A DNA stretch of 64,000 nucleotides from Chrysopilus asiliformis. Its lineage: Eukaryota > Arthropoda > Insecta > Diptera > Rhagionidae. A program made the translations under genes and the position numbers. The DNA lies in NCBI GenBank assembly GCA_964034945.1, contig OZ035963.1, forward strand, positions 3,998,328-4,062,327, in the 5' to 3' direction. Below the pieces are notes generated by a model. The model ran no database searches. It was not told the origin of the DNA and worked only from the letters and a program-made list of their open reading frames with translations. Positions within the stretch are counted from its first letter, which is position 1, and every line of letters begins with the position of its first letter. Positions 12,897-23,522 of the stretch are shown here, piece by piece.

Positions 12897-13168
12897 CACT
12901 CAGAAAAATGGAGGCTAACTAGACGACCTACATACGTCGTAATTGGCCTCGGGCAGGCGCGCGTTCGCCTGCATGTGGGCAAGTAAAACTGAGTTGACCT
13001 GTGGTCGGAGAAATTCTGAAATTAAGCCACCAGCAGGTGAAGTAGGACATTGGGAGCTGCACGAGTTGACCTTAGATAGGTTAACTCTGACCGCTAGCTG
13101 GCTTACAGAAACCTCTGTAAGGTCAGAGTTAACCTAACAAAAAGTTGACCTGAACATTTTTCTGAGTG
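12897..13168 (-). mobile_element. 272-bp CACTCAG-ended MITE, copy 1 (inverted)
   Basis: The ends are CACTCAGAAAAATG and CATTTTTCTGAGTG, a perfect 14-bp terminal inverted repeat. The immediate flanks are TG on both sides, a 2-bp target duplication. Length is exactly 272, the same as copies at 32894 and 50274, and orientation is opposite to those. It has an internal nested hairpin and no transposase. CACT termini with a short variable duplication resemble the CACTA/EnSpm group; this is an inference from ends only. An open frame at 12943-13137 through it is a by-product. Confidence 0.88.
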
Positions 13169-13309
13169 TGCCTGCCACAAACTTCACCCACTAAGCTATG
13201 GTGGCCAGGAAGTCACATTTCAGTTTCTTCTATGGTTAGAAAGTTTATTAAGAAAATTATTCTCAGTTATAAAAACGTCCTCTGAAAATAACCTAGTTGG
13301 GTTGCCAAA

Positions 13310-13480
13310 CATGTTTACATACCAGTTACGCGACGGTCCCACAACTTGGGCTGCAAAATATATAAAGTTACAAATTCGTTACAACGACGTCACAGCAACG
13401 TTGCTGCAACATTTATGCAACCGTTTTCGCCGAGTTTTCTTTTGTGACTGTCGTTACAAAATAACTGTTGTGCAACCGTT
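13310..13480. repeat. GTCACA/GCAAC-rich degenerate repeat
   Basis: The block ACCAGTTACGCGACGGTCCC resembles ACCGGTCACGCGACGGTCAC at about 440. It is followed by recurring GTTACAA, GTCACAG and GCAAC words. It has no clear terminal repeats or duplication and is probably an old element remnant. It lies 170 bases upstream of the cysteine-rich exon without touching its splice site. Confidence 0.35.
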
Positions 13481-13646
13481 ACCGCGGAAACTCTTTTATG
13501 ACGAATACGGTTGCTTGGGAAGATATTCAAAGCAAAGTATTTTAAATATTCGCATAAAAAACCTTATGAAGATTTCGAATATTTTTATATAGGACTTAAT
13601 TTTTGTTTTCAAATTTGTTAATATTTCTTGTTCTAAACTTTTCCAG

Positions 13647-13854
13647 ATGGTATGACAGACTGTTCCGATAGTGAATGTTGTTCACACCCCGCTTGTGCTG
13701 AGCATATAATGTGCTTGTCATCAAATGATCCCGTCGAGGTTCTACTTCGAAAACAACCCCCATCGGTGACAGCGTCATTTTACCAACGTGTAAAATTTCT
13801 GATTGAGGAAAATTCAGTACAATCCTATGCCCATATGGACGAGTATAGTGAAAG
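13647..13854 (+). CDS. Ten-m: Teneurin exon: cysteine-rich region
   Basis: The exon begins after TTTTCCAG with two bases that complete Asp, then 68 codons, then AG of a split codon before GTGAGT. The peptide opens [16 protein letters not shown] and continues through a long conserved hydrophilic stretch with [20 protein letters not shown], ending [10 protein letters not shown]. With the preceding exon, the acidic run [18 protein letters not shown] resembles an aspartate-rich calcium-binding loop. This is the cysteine-rich segment between EGF8 and the transthyretin-like domain. The split codon AG+C encodes Ser whether it joins the microexon at 22096 or the exon at 51596, because both begin with C. 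The next regular exon is 37.7 kb away, unusually far. Confidence 0.95.
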
Positions 13855-16466
13855 GTGAGTCAATCTGTTTTTCATACTAATTTCCTAATTAATAACTTTT
13901 AAAGAAAAGACATTCAAAAGAAGCAATTTTTTCTATTACAAATTAAACACGAAAGTTTTTTTAATACAAAAAAGAAACGAAATTGAAATTTTCTCCTTTT
14001 TATTTTGGTTTATAATTTATAATAATTCGATTTATCGGTTTTTTGAAGTATTTTTATTATATTTTAAAATCAACGATTTATTTAAAAAAAATATATAACT
14101 TGAAAGAAAGACAATATTATTTTATTATCTTTCTTTTAAAAATTATTTTTATTGAAATTTTGAAAAAAAAGATAAGTTGAAGGAATTTAGGTCGTTTGAA
14201 ATGAGTGTTTTTTACTGTATATTATTCTTGAAAATGTACAACAGTTTTTTCTTTTTTCATTCATTTAGTTTATTGAAATTTTCCTATAGTTTTCAATATC
14301 ATTATTGGTTTACCGTTTATCAATTTTAATGACAGGATTTTTTGAAAAAAAATGATATTTTAACATTGATATTTAGAAATAATTAGGGATCGTGATAATA
14401 AATAAAAAAAAAACACAAGATAAAACTACATAAAAAACTAACATTGCACCACTTTTACTTTGAAAAATAAAACTGTTTTTTTTTTCAATTTACATAATAT
14501 ATATTTATGAAAAAAATCAATTTTTTATCAGTGGTGCAAGAAAAGGAAAAAGCTCAAAAAATTATTTTTTTGAATTTATTTTCATTTTTCCTATATGAAA
14601 AGAAAAGAGATTACGAAATTTTATAATTTTCATTTTCGAGTTATAAAAAAAATAAACACATTGACGAAAAAATCAACCCCAGAAAAACTTCCTTAAATTT
14701 CCAGATATCATAAAATTCCCCTTAATGTGGTCTGTCATAGAAATAAAATGAACCTTTGATATTTTTTTTTATTAATTTTACTAAATAAAATCAAGAGGAT
14801 ATCATAAATTGTTGAGTCTCTCGAAATATATTTTTGTTTTATCAAGAAATTTCATTTTAATTTAAAAAAAAGAAATTTTTTCCTAGTAAATTCTATTTTA
14901 TAAAGTAAACAAATTACTTAAATGATTTATTGCTGAAATGAAATTATTTTAATGTTATTATAACTGAAAAAAAAAATAATTGTGCTTGTTTTTTTTTTAT
15001 TTTAATTTTCGGTTCTTTTGAGCTTTTTCTTTTCTTGCAAAATATTTTTTCCAAGTAACAAAACATTCTACAGAAGTTACTCTTAAATGAAAAACGAAAT
15101 TAATTTTTGTTCTTTCCTTGTCAGAGAAAATTTTAAATTCAACTACATGAAAATTGAATAAATTACGAATTTGTTCCATTTTCTCCCATCCGAAAAGTTA
15201 AAGTTAAAAGGAAGAAAAAGCTCTTAATAAATATTTGAATAATTTAAGAGAAACTTCCACGAATACATTAAATTAATAAATTTAAACACGTTTCGTAATT
15301 AAGAATAATTCCTCTTTACAAAAAAAAAAAGTAAAATTCAAAGGTTTAATTATATGATAGAACTTCATTAAGTATGTGTTTTGTCTAATGTTTTACATCC
15401 TTGTGTTCGTCTTACCCTTCATGTTATTTACAAAAATTCTAAAAAAAAAAATGTATAAACAATTTAACAAAAATTGCCGAAAATCTAATAAAAAAGCAAC
15501 AAAATATCACAAAAAAAAGCAATTTGGAAAATTCATTTTTCTCTTTATGTATGCAATTGTACAGAAATCACAGTGCAATACATAAAGATAAAAATAAATA
15601 CTAACAATTTTTATCTACATTACCAATTCTTGCAAAAATCCTTCGATATTTTGAAGGATGAACGACAGAAAAAAAACCAATCGTACGTAAAAAAGGTAAA
15701 ATTTCAGCCTTACGAGTCCTTTCTTCACCGTTCGAAAAAAGGCAGAAGGTTTAAATAAAAGGAAATGATAAGCAATTCGAACTTCGATATTTTTTCATTT
15801 ACTATATATGTTACTTTTTTCCTTTAATACTTTTTACTTGAGTTTTTTTTTTTAATATTACGGCCGTAATTTAGTGAACGTGTATCTCTTTGAAAATTTG
15901 TTATGTGAGTCCACTAAAATTTTTTTTTTTTCTTCTTTTTGATCATTATTGGAGAAATTTTATATTATTACAATTCTTTTTTGTTATATTTTGTTGGTTT
16001 ATATTCTATTTTTGGTAGCATTTTTTTCAATAAAAATGTAATACTACATTGAAAAGGAGTACCTTTTTATAAATTTCTATTTCATTGTGGCTTTGTGAAA
16101 AAATCCTTTTTCACGTAAAAAAAAAGAAAAACTCTCCCCCGTAATAAGTTTGGTTCGAATTTTCCTTTTTATTTCTCTTTATGATATTTTCTTAGATTTT
16201 TTTCTTTTTGTGGATTACTGGGACCATGTTTAATCGATATTGTGGATTTTATATTGATAAATTTTAGATTTAATGCAATCGGAAAATTTTGCGCAATTTC
16301 ATTTGATACCGAAATTTTTTCATTGCATTTCAGTTAATAATCTAATCCAGAAACAAAAATCTTAGCCAAAAATCTTGAAATTTGAAGACTGAGAAAAACC
16401 CTGAGAACTTTCAAAATGTACAAATTCAAAAAGTACGAAATTCTTGCATTTTTCTTAAACATTTTT

Positions 16467-16610
16467 TCTCTCTTCCTCTCTCTTCCTCTCTCTTCCTCTC
16501 TCTTCCTCTCTCTTTCTCTCCCTGTCTCTTTCTCTCCGTCTGTCTTTCTCTCCCTCTCTCTTTCCCTCCCTCTCTCTTTCTCTCCCTCTCTCTTTCCCTC
16601 CCTCTCTCTT
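16467..16610. repeat. Polypyrimidine (CT) microsatellite
   Basis: About 144 bases are nearly pure C/T on the + strand. The array starts with repeats of the 10-mer TCTCTTCCTC and passes into CCCTCTCTCTTT-like units interrupted by TCTGTC. Long open frames on both strands here (16334-16657) are artefacts of the repeat. A polypyrimidine tract of this length deep in an intron could bind PTB-like factors, but there is no nearby exon to regulate. Confidence 0.95.
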
Positions 16611-18262
16611 GTGGTTTTTGTCGCAAGCAACGAAACTTTAGAACAACTTACCAATGAATATAGCTAATATCTGCAAAGATTCAAAAGACGCTTTAATCTT
16701 TCTACGGTCCCAACATTCAGAAGTGGTCTCCCGCTGTAGAGGCAAGACCCTAACTAGAGCCTAAAAACAGACCGAATTTTCAAAATAATTACCCAAATTT
16801 TAACACCTTGCCATTAAAAGCGAATTAATTCTTTTAGAATCAAGCTCTTTTAGAATCTTATCATCCCAAATTGCCGTGATTGTCCAAATCAGGCTTCAAT
16901 ATCGATCCACATTCACAAAAGAAAGTTTTTGAATTCGTTTAATTAATAACAATTAATTTTTTTTCCTACTAGTGTCATTTATAATTGATTTGCCTATTAA
17001 CAATAATATTTTCAATGTAATTTTATGATTTATTCTTTAACTTGTTCTTCTATTAACTTGAAATCTACTTCCGTTCTTTGATAAAAAGTCAATCAAAATA
17101 TTTTTAAAAATAAATATACTCTAATTATTTTCGTGTATACTTTTTTGTTGTTGTTAATTATTTTTCTACCTTAATTTCAATGTTTTCAATTTTTGTCTAA
17201 AAGTTTATTGTTTTCGTTCCAGTTGTTATGTAAAAACAAATTCCAAATTAGAAATTAAAACAATTTTTACTAAAAAAGAGAAAAAAAAACTTTGCTTGCT
17301 TTGAGACGACATGATTGTCGTGTCCTCAAAAATAACTGAGAAAACAAGGAAATAAAACAAATTAATAACTAAATATACTTTTAAATTTGCAAAAAGAAAA
17401 AAGAAAAACAAAAAATCCCATTTTCGAAAGGCTGACATATCATTTTAGTAGGGAAAAATTATTAATTTTGCTACAATTTAGATTTTTTTGCTATAGGAAA
17501 TGTTATAAACAATTAAAATGTGTTATCACTAAATGAAAAACAGCTTAGAGGATTTTTTTAATATAATTTCATTTTTAATATTAGTTAATGTAAACGTCCA
17601 AACGTTTTTAATTTTCGATAAAAAAAATGATTATTTTTATTTTATTTTATTCTGTGCGTGTTCTTAAAGTGTGAATGAAAGGTGCTAAAGTGTGTTGTTA
17701 TTCGTCTAAACAATATATGTTTTATTAATTTGTTAATTTCGACGACAAAGTTTTTATTTCTTTTATACTTTTGAAAAAAAAAAAATATTTTAACAATAAA
17801 ATTTCTAACAGAAAAAATTATAAAAAATACTTGTACTGCAAGCTTTTCAAGAAAAATTTCAATCAATTGAAAAACTGGATTTATTTTTCAATTTTTTCAA
17901 ATCAATTTTTTTTAGATAAAAGAATTTTCTTCGAAAGCTTGCCGTACATGAAAATATCTTATCCAAATAACTGTTGGCAATACACAATTTTTTTTGTAAA
18001 CACACTCACTGCACTCTGTTTAACAAAACACACACCATTTCATGTTTTTTTTATCACATTTTTGTTTTTTTTCCGTCAATTAAGTTTTACCTAACCGATT
18101 TTCCTAATTTCGGCATTTTCACACCCGATCTGGCATTTTTCTGCTAAAATTTAAGCGCAAAAGCTTCATTTTGTGTAAGCTCAAGACTTTTTCAACAGAA
18201 AAGCTTCAAGCTTTTTTTAAATATTCATCGCTGGTTTGTGATACTACATTTTTTTTACGATT

Positions 18263-18394
18263 TAGTGCCGTTTGCACCAACAAAACTTAGCAACTTATGT
18301 ACAACTTAAAAAATTTAAGTCGAAGAATTTCTACGGTTTAAGTAGGCTAACCACAACTTAATTTTTTAAGAATAATACGCGCAAACGGGCCTTA
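18263..18394 (+). mobile_element. 132-bp TTTGC-ended MITE, copy 1
   Basis: The element starts AGTGCCGTTTGCACC and ends GCGCAAACGGGCCT, giving imperfect terminal repeats AGTGCCGTTTGC / AGGCCCGTTTGC. A nearly identical copy lies inverted at 20035-20166. It carries an internal near-palindrome around AACTTAAAAAATTTAAGT. The right flank is TA and the left TT, so the duplication, if TA, is damaged. It is too short to code; a TA duplication would fit a Tc1/mariner-type MITE. Confidence 0.75.
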
Positions 18395-20034
18395 ATGGCA
18401 TTAAGTTATAATTTTTCCAAAAAAAAAACTTCAAGTTTCATGTATGGTATTCTGAAAACTTTGTTTTACTTCTTAGTAATTCAAGTTTAAATACCTTCCA
18501 AACTTCCGTTAGCAGTTACAGAATCACATTAAAGTTTGTCATTTTATTAAATTCTCCCAGTAATTACCTAAAAGAACCCTGCAAACATTTCAATGTGCGA
18601 TCGTCCGGATTTTCAAATATTTTTTTTTCGAAATTCTATTGTTAGTTCTTAAAATGACAAAAATTCAACTAACACAAATTTAATGTTCTTGAATTCTCTC
18701 CATTTTCTTGTTGAATTTTGTTTGGTGTTAGGTTTTTCCAACTGCGGGATGAATTTTTTCTTCTTGTTCTGGGAAAAATTTTCTGCATACCTTGCTGAAT
18801 GTAATACAAAGTTAGATGGACATTCCACCCATTTCGGACCCAAATACAAATATTCGAAACGTTGCTGAAATGACATCAACCGGAAAAATCCCAGCTGCTT
18901 CAGGAGTAATAATAGCCATTTCATAACAAAAAGTGAAAGAAGACACCATACAAAGTTCAGCATTTCTTCTGTTTAATTGAAACTCTGTCCGACCCGAAAT
19001 GGAATATGATAACGAAGGTGGGGCAATCACCATCACCATACCATTACATTGCCATGCCAATTGTCCAACGCCCATTCAGGATAAAGCTGGCAGGATGGAA
19101 TATTTCTTATTTCTTCTAAAAGTACACTATATCCCCATACGTATATTTACTTATGACATATTTTCTGTACATTTGATATCCTGGAAAAACAGAGGGAGTT
19201 CAAAAAAAACCGTAAAGGCCATAAGGCAGCTTGGTTGATTATGTCCTGAGTCGTCACATGTTACAGGAAACTTTTCCAAGGAAAACAAATACCATCTATA
19301 CGTCCCGAAATAACCTTACGCAAACATACAGAATCCTTAGAATCAAAAATACACACCCAATCGTGATAAAATCGGTGTGGATGTAAAGTGCGGGGACAAG
19401 GGATTTGGAAAAGTCTTCTCTTAATTACTTCATGTAATTTTTATTAAAATTTGATTGTACAAGAGTGGAGAATTTCTTCAGTGTTTCCATCTCAAGATGT
19501 CTACTCGGTTAAAAAGTTTATATCTACTTTATGTTGAATAGAGAGCTGAATATCCTAGCTGCCATAAAATCTGCTCCGTTTTTACGCTTTCAGTATTTTT
19601 CTTTATACTACAGTTAAGTTAAAATCTTACCTTCATTCTTTTGAGTGAACATTTTGCAGTTTTAAACTTTAAGGCGGTTTTACAGTGGGGAATTTACTTT
19701 GAATACTATCGAATTAGCCATTTTCGACATTGATTTCTAATGAGCGGCAAATCCTTTTGTAAAATTTACTTTCTTTTTTTATATAAACTTCAATTTCGCT
19801 TAAGAATCGTTGCCGGAAAACTCTTATTTTTTTTTTTGTTAAAAATCTAAATTCCACTGTCACACGTCCACAGAATGTAACGTCCTTTTATAAAGTGTAA
19901 TTTTAAAGCAAGAAACCCCCGCCCCCCTCCCTATAAAAGACCTTTTAAGATATAAAAGAACCTTCAATTTCGCTCCCATATAATTCGCATATAAATAGTA
20001 TTCTTATCAAATATAAGTATATAAACTTGAGCAC

Positions 20035-20166
20035 TAAGGCCCGTTTGCGCGTATTATTCTTAAAAAATTAGTTATGGTTAGCCTACTTAAACCGTAGAAA
20101 TTCTTCGACTTAAATTTTTTAAGTTGTACATAAGTTGCTAAGTTTTGTTGGTGCAAACGGCACTTA
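20035..20166 (-). mobile_element. 132-bp TTTGC-ended MITE, copy 2 (inverted)
   Basis: This is the reverse complement of the element at 18263-18394 with only a few differences. It begins AAGGCCCGTTTGCGCG and ends TGCAAACGGCACTTA, and it is flanked by TA on both sides. With copy 1 it forms an inverted repeat with ~1.64 kb between arms, so the nascent transcript could fold into a 130-bp duplex. The next element starts only 13 bases downstream. Confidence 0.78.
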
Positions 20167-20179
20167 GTCTGAACCTTAA

Positions 20180-20615
20180 AGCTTATACCGCAATTACGCG
20201 CAAAGCGGCGCGGCGCGGTGACAGATGGTAGTAGAAACTATAGGTTTATATGAGTTGGTTTATAATTGCGCGGTGACCAAAAGCGGCAGCGAAGAGTAGG
20301 TCTAGTTTCTACTTTCAGACGCGGTTGGAAGCGGTGACAGTTGTTTATGTTTTCTGAGTGTTGTTGCAAATATTTTTATCAAGTAAAAAGATGGGAAATA
20401 ACTTTAAATCGTATTTGAAACCGAAAATGAAACGGAAAAATTAATAATCTTCAAATTTTCTGCGATTTTTTAGGTTATAAGAACACAAATTGAGCTGTCA
20501 CCACGCCACAACCGCGCCGCGTAATTTCGGTTTAAAAATGACTGCCGCTGTCGCCCTGCCGCTCTGAGCTAACCGCGCCGCGCCGCTGCCGCACCGCTCC
20601 AATTGTAGGACCAGC
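20180..20615. mobile_element. GC-rich MITE flanked by TTAA
   Basis: TTAA occurs at 20176-20179 and again at 20616-20619, flanking a 436-bp segment much richer in G+C than its surroundings. Terminal regions are inverted repeats in their GC-rich part: GCGGCGCGGCGCGGT on the left and ACCGCGCCGCGCCGC on the right. The outermost bases are AGCTTATACC on the left and, reverse-complemented, GCTGGTCCTA on the right. TTAA duplications are typical of piggyBac and Kolobok elements. No transposase is present. The open frame at 20498-20731 (-) comes from this repeat. Confidence 0.7.
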
Positions 20616-22095
20616 TTAAAAATTCTATCATGAAGCGACAAATGTTGCTTGTCTAACGATGCTTTTCTAAATTTGGAAACAGACTCCTGGCTAGCTAAGC
20701 AAATACGCACGATTTTCTTATTTGAAAGCATGACCAGGAAATCTAGCGCCAGAAATCATTCGCGGGATTCGAAATCTTTAACCGACAATGTTAAGAACTT
20801 TGCACGTATCCCACATCAAAAATCCCACTATAATAGAAGTCCACCCTTACGCCCGAGTAAATATGAAAATAACTCTAAACTTACAAAGAAAGGACGATAT
20901 TTTTTTCGCTTTATATTCAACTCAGATTATGCAAATTATAATTTCTTTTGTGTTTTTCAACTTTTGAGGATCGTCTTAATTTATTTTTGTCATCTTAAAG
21001 TTGAGAAGGACGACGACTGAAGCGTAAAAGAACAAGTGCCCGTATACATTTTACTCTCTAAAATTTTTACAAAAGAAAAAAATTTAAGTGAAAAAAATTA
21101 ACTGCAAAAATACTCACACACCACCACCGGAACTGTATATATTAAAATGCGAGAGTTTTTCTGGCTTTTCTGATTTTTTTTCCTCTTTTGAATTTCACTT
21201 TAAAATGATAATTGCATAGGAGGAGAATGAAAGAAAAAATGAAACTAAGTCCAAGTTGGGATTTTTTTTTTCGGATTCCAGCTTGTTTTGTACCTAACCA
21301 TTTCGGAATTTGGGAAAAAATATGTTAAAAAGTACCAGAGGAATTACTGTCAACTGGAAAACATTTCTTTTTCTTCGTATCTGATTTAGTTTTTTCTTTG
21401 GTGGGGTTTGAATTTCCTCCTTTTAAATTATTCGGTTTTGTTTTTTTATTTACATTCCAAGATTGATTTAATTTTGCATAAATTTCATGTTTATTTCCCC
21501 TAAAAATTGGTTTCTATTCAAATTTACTACTACTCCCGCTACTACACAAGTTTTTTTTTTATTAAAAAAAAACATCGCTACTAATTTTATGTTGTTTCAA
21601 ACTATATTCACGCATCATTTTTTCTATGTTGACCAATAGAAAATTCATGACATTTGACAAAAAGTAAAATAATATAAATGTGTATGCCAAGTTTTTTGGG
21701 TGATTTTTTAAGTAATAATTTTCTTTTTTTTATTTTTTGTCCTGTCTTCTTTGTGTCCCTGTTGCTGTGCCGTATTTTTATTACAAAAAAAATATCAAAC
21801 AAAAACAACTCTACGCCTTCATGTTGTGTGATCACCAAAAATATAACGAAAAAATTTGACAAAATCGAACAAACAAACAAAAAAATGCGAAAAAAAAACA
21901 ATCGGTTCGCGATCAAAAATGCGAAATTCAACCGAAAATATGATGTGGAATTTTTATCAACATTTATGACAAAAAAAAACAATCAAAATTTGATGGAAAA
22001 AATAAAAACAATTAAAAAAAAAATAACATTTTATCAAAAAACAAAACGTCATACTACAAAATATTCGCAAAAAATTTCGTGAAAAAAATCGTTAG

Positions 22096-22122
22096 CCTGT
22101 TCTGGAACTCATTTACACCGTG
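22096..22122 (+). CDS. Ten-m: Teneurin microexon (27 nt), probable cassette
   Basis: Between TTAG at 22092-22095 and donor GTAAGT at 22123, 27 bases fit the split codon of both neighbouring exons: one base completes AG+C (Ser), eight codons follow, and TG joins the C of the next exon to make Cys. The product is EYSE-SLFWNSFTPC-RVSV. Phase fits on both sides, the donor is perfect, and the length is divisible by three, so skipping restores EYSE-S-RVSV without a frameshift. The aromatic/Asn content (FWNSF) resembles the residues that I recall preceding the VS..RGQV motif in other teneurins, where an alternatively spliced insert also occurs in vertebrates. The acceptor is weak (purine-rich), as often seen in regulated microexons. 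It was found by eye; expression is not shown here. Confidence 0.82.
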
Positions 22123-22526
22123 GTAAGTCTTGAATGACTGTAAATTTACGAACGTATCCAGAAAATTTTATTATAAAACATATATTTTATTTCAAATCAT
22201 ATTTTTTTTACCAAAATAATGAAAAACTTAATAGTTTTTTACTATGAAAAAAAAAATCAAAAAACAATTAATTTTTTCGCGATCTTCGTTTTATGTTTTA
22301 CGCTTGAATTTTCCTTCGTTTTTTTCTTATTTCATACCTTGTATGTGATTTTTTTTTAAATTTCGATTTGAAAAGTGTTTGATTTTAAAATTTTTCAGTT
22401 TGCCATTCTTCTCATATGAGATCTGGGTCATTTGTATAACATGTCGCCATGAATTGTTCAATTTTTGTTTATTATTATTTTCTCACCTAATTGCTTTTTT
22501 TGAAAAGATCCCCATTATCAGCTTAA

Positions 22527-22640
22527 TGGCGGGTTTCACGAAATTTGTAGCGGCCGCTAAGTCAAAACAGCAGGAGTATTTCAAACAAAACAAACCGGAT
22601 AATTCGATTTAGTGGCGGCTAAAAGGTTCTGGAAACCCGC
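22527..22640. mobile_element. Short fold-back element (GCGGGTTTC ends)
   Basis: GCGGGTTTCACGAAATTTG on the left and TTCTGGAAACCCGC on the right share the inverted terminal word GCGGGTTTC. Subterminal GTAGCGGCCGCTAA and TTAGTGGCGGCTAA also pair, so nearly the whole 114 bases can fold on itself. The flanks read AAT on the left and AAT on the right, a possible 3-bp duplication. It lies about 400 bases past the microexon and 11 bases from the next fold-back repeat. Confidence 0.65.
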
Positions 22641-22650
22641 AATGACTCTC

Positions 22651-22748
22651 CCAAGTAAAATTTTTGTCAAACGTTACGTTAGAGGTTGACATATATCGTA
22701 ACGACATATGTCAATCGCCAACGTTACGATTGACATAAATTCTGCTTG
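22651..22748. repeat. GTTGACATAA palindromic repeat, copy 1
   Basis: Left end CCAAGTAAAATTTTTGTCAA and right end TTGACATAAATTCTGCTTG are imperfect inverted repeats. The centre contains further TTGACATAT / ATATGTCAA inversions. The same termini appear at 23523, 30404 and 39971. This copy is the most structured, with four alternating arms. Confidence 0.7.
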
Positions 22749-23522
22749 AATTTTCATTGAAAAACCCTCTTTCAGAGCATCATTTTCATTTTCCCGATCG
22801 TTTTTCATTGATTTTATTTTACGGTTTCCTTATTTTTTGCCAAAGAGTTTTTTTTATATATTGAAAAAGAACTTAACCTATAAATAAATGAGAAAAACAA
22901 ATTATGTAATACACTTTATATGTTATTCGTATGTGTTATGTGTTCGTGTCTCTGATCATTATTATATGATCTTATATCTATATATAAATATTATTATTAA
23001 TAATTTTTAATTCTGTTTTTATAACGTTATATGTGTATATGTCTCTATTATAATTATATTTTTTGTTTACTTTATTTTCATTTATCAAAATACGAGTATA
23101 TAAAGTTATTTTTCCATTAAAGAAAATTATTTGTACAAAGAAACATTATTTATTGTGTCTGTGATATTCTTGTAAGACTTTCTTATTTATTTTGATTTTT
23201 TTTTCAATTTACTTTTCAATCACAATATTTTCTTAATATTTATATATTATACACAATATATGGAATTATCGTTAATTCTTAATTTACCGATTCTTTTTGA
23301 TTAGTATACTATTTATGAGAAAATCATTATACAGGTTTAAAAAAGGCATCTTTTTTGGATTTAATTTTAATTAAAATCTGAAAATCAAAAAAAAAAACTT
23401 TTTACTTACGAGTTACATAGGAATTTTAATGTTTTTAAGTGGAGGAATGTACATTTGTGGTGTTTAAAATAAATAAAGTTTTTTTTTTCATTATTTTTTC
23501 TTAAAAGGAACGATACTAATGC

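Larger units (their letters stand above)
9897..13646 (+). other. Ten-m: Teneurin intron before the cysteine-rich exon
   Basis: This 3750-base intron runs from donor GTAAGA at 9897 to acceptor AACTTTTCCAG at 13636-13646. It contains decayed repeat words at 10050-10310 (TTTCATCTCGATCGGTCGAG and an inverted GTCCATAAAATACG). It also has a 15-bp perfect hairpin at 12294-12332, another decayed repeat end at 12757-12840, a complete 272-bp inverted-repeat element at 12897-13168, and a GTCACA-type fragment at 13310-13480. No other exon is evident. Open frames such as 11477-11827 (-) and 11712-12065 (+) lack domain or splice support. Confidence 0.8.
13855..22095 (+). other. Ten-m: Teneurin intron between cysteine-rich exon and microexon
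   Basis: The donor is GTGAGT at 13855; the acceptor is the purine-rich AAAAATCGTTAG ending at 22095. The first part, 13900-16300, is extremely AT-rich with no features. It is followed by a CT microsatellite at 16467-16610, the inverted pair of 132-bp elements at 18263-18394 and 20035-20166, and a GC-rich TTAA-flanked element at 20180-20615. Frames at 18649-18963 (-), 20649-21020 (+), 21608-21982 (-) and 21678-22082 (+) have no recognisable domains and low-complexity composition, so I do not call genes. Confidence 0.7.

Noticed and set aside
12943..13137. Recurring ~64-96-residue frames also at 32788, 37332, 37312, 50285 and 50305 that look like a conserved protein family
   Set aside because: They coincide with the 272-bp inverted-repeat element, are open on both strands, and differ only as the DNA copies differ. 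The similarity is that of a transposable element, not of a protein.
16334..16657. Arg/Glu-rich or Ser/Leu-rich 'proteins'
   Set aside because: They are translations of the CT microsatellite in several frames.
21608..22082. Long frames on both strands just before the microexon
   Set aside because: Phe- or Lys/Asn-rich translations of poly-A/T sequence. They are not in the frame required by the microexon and show no conservation-like pattern.
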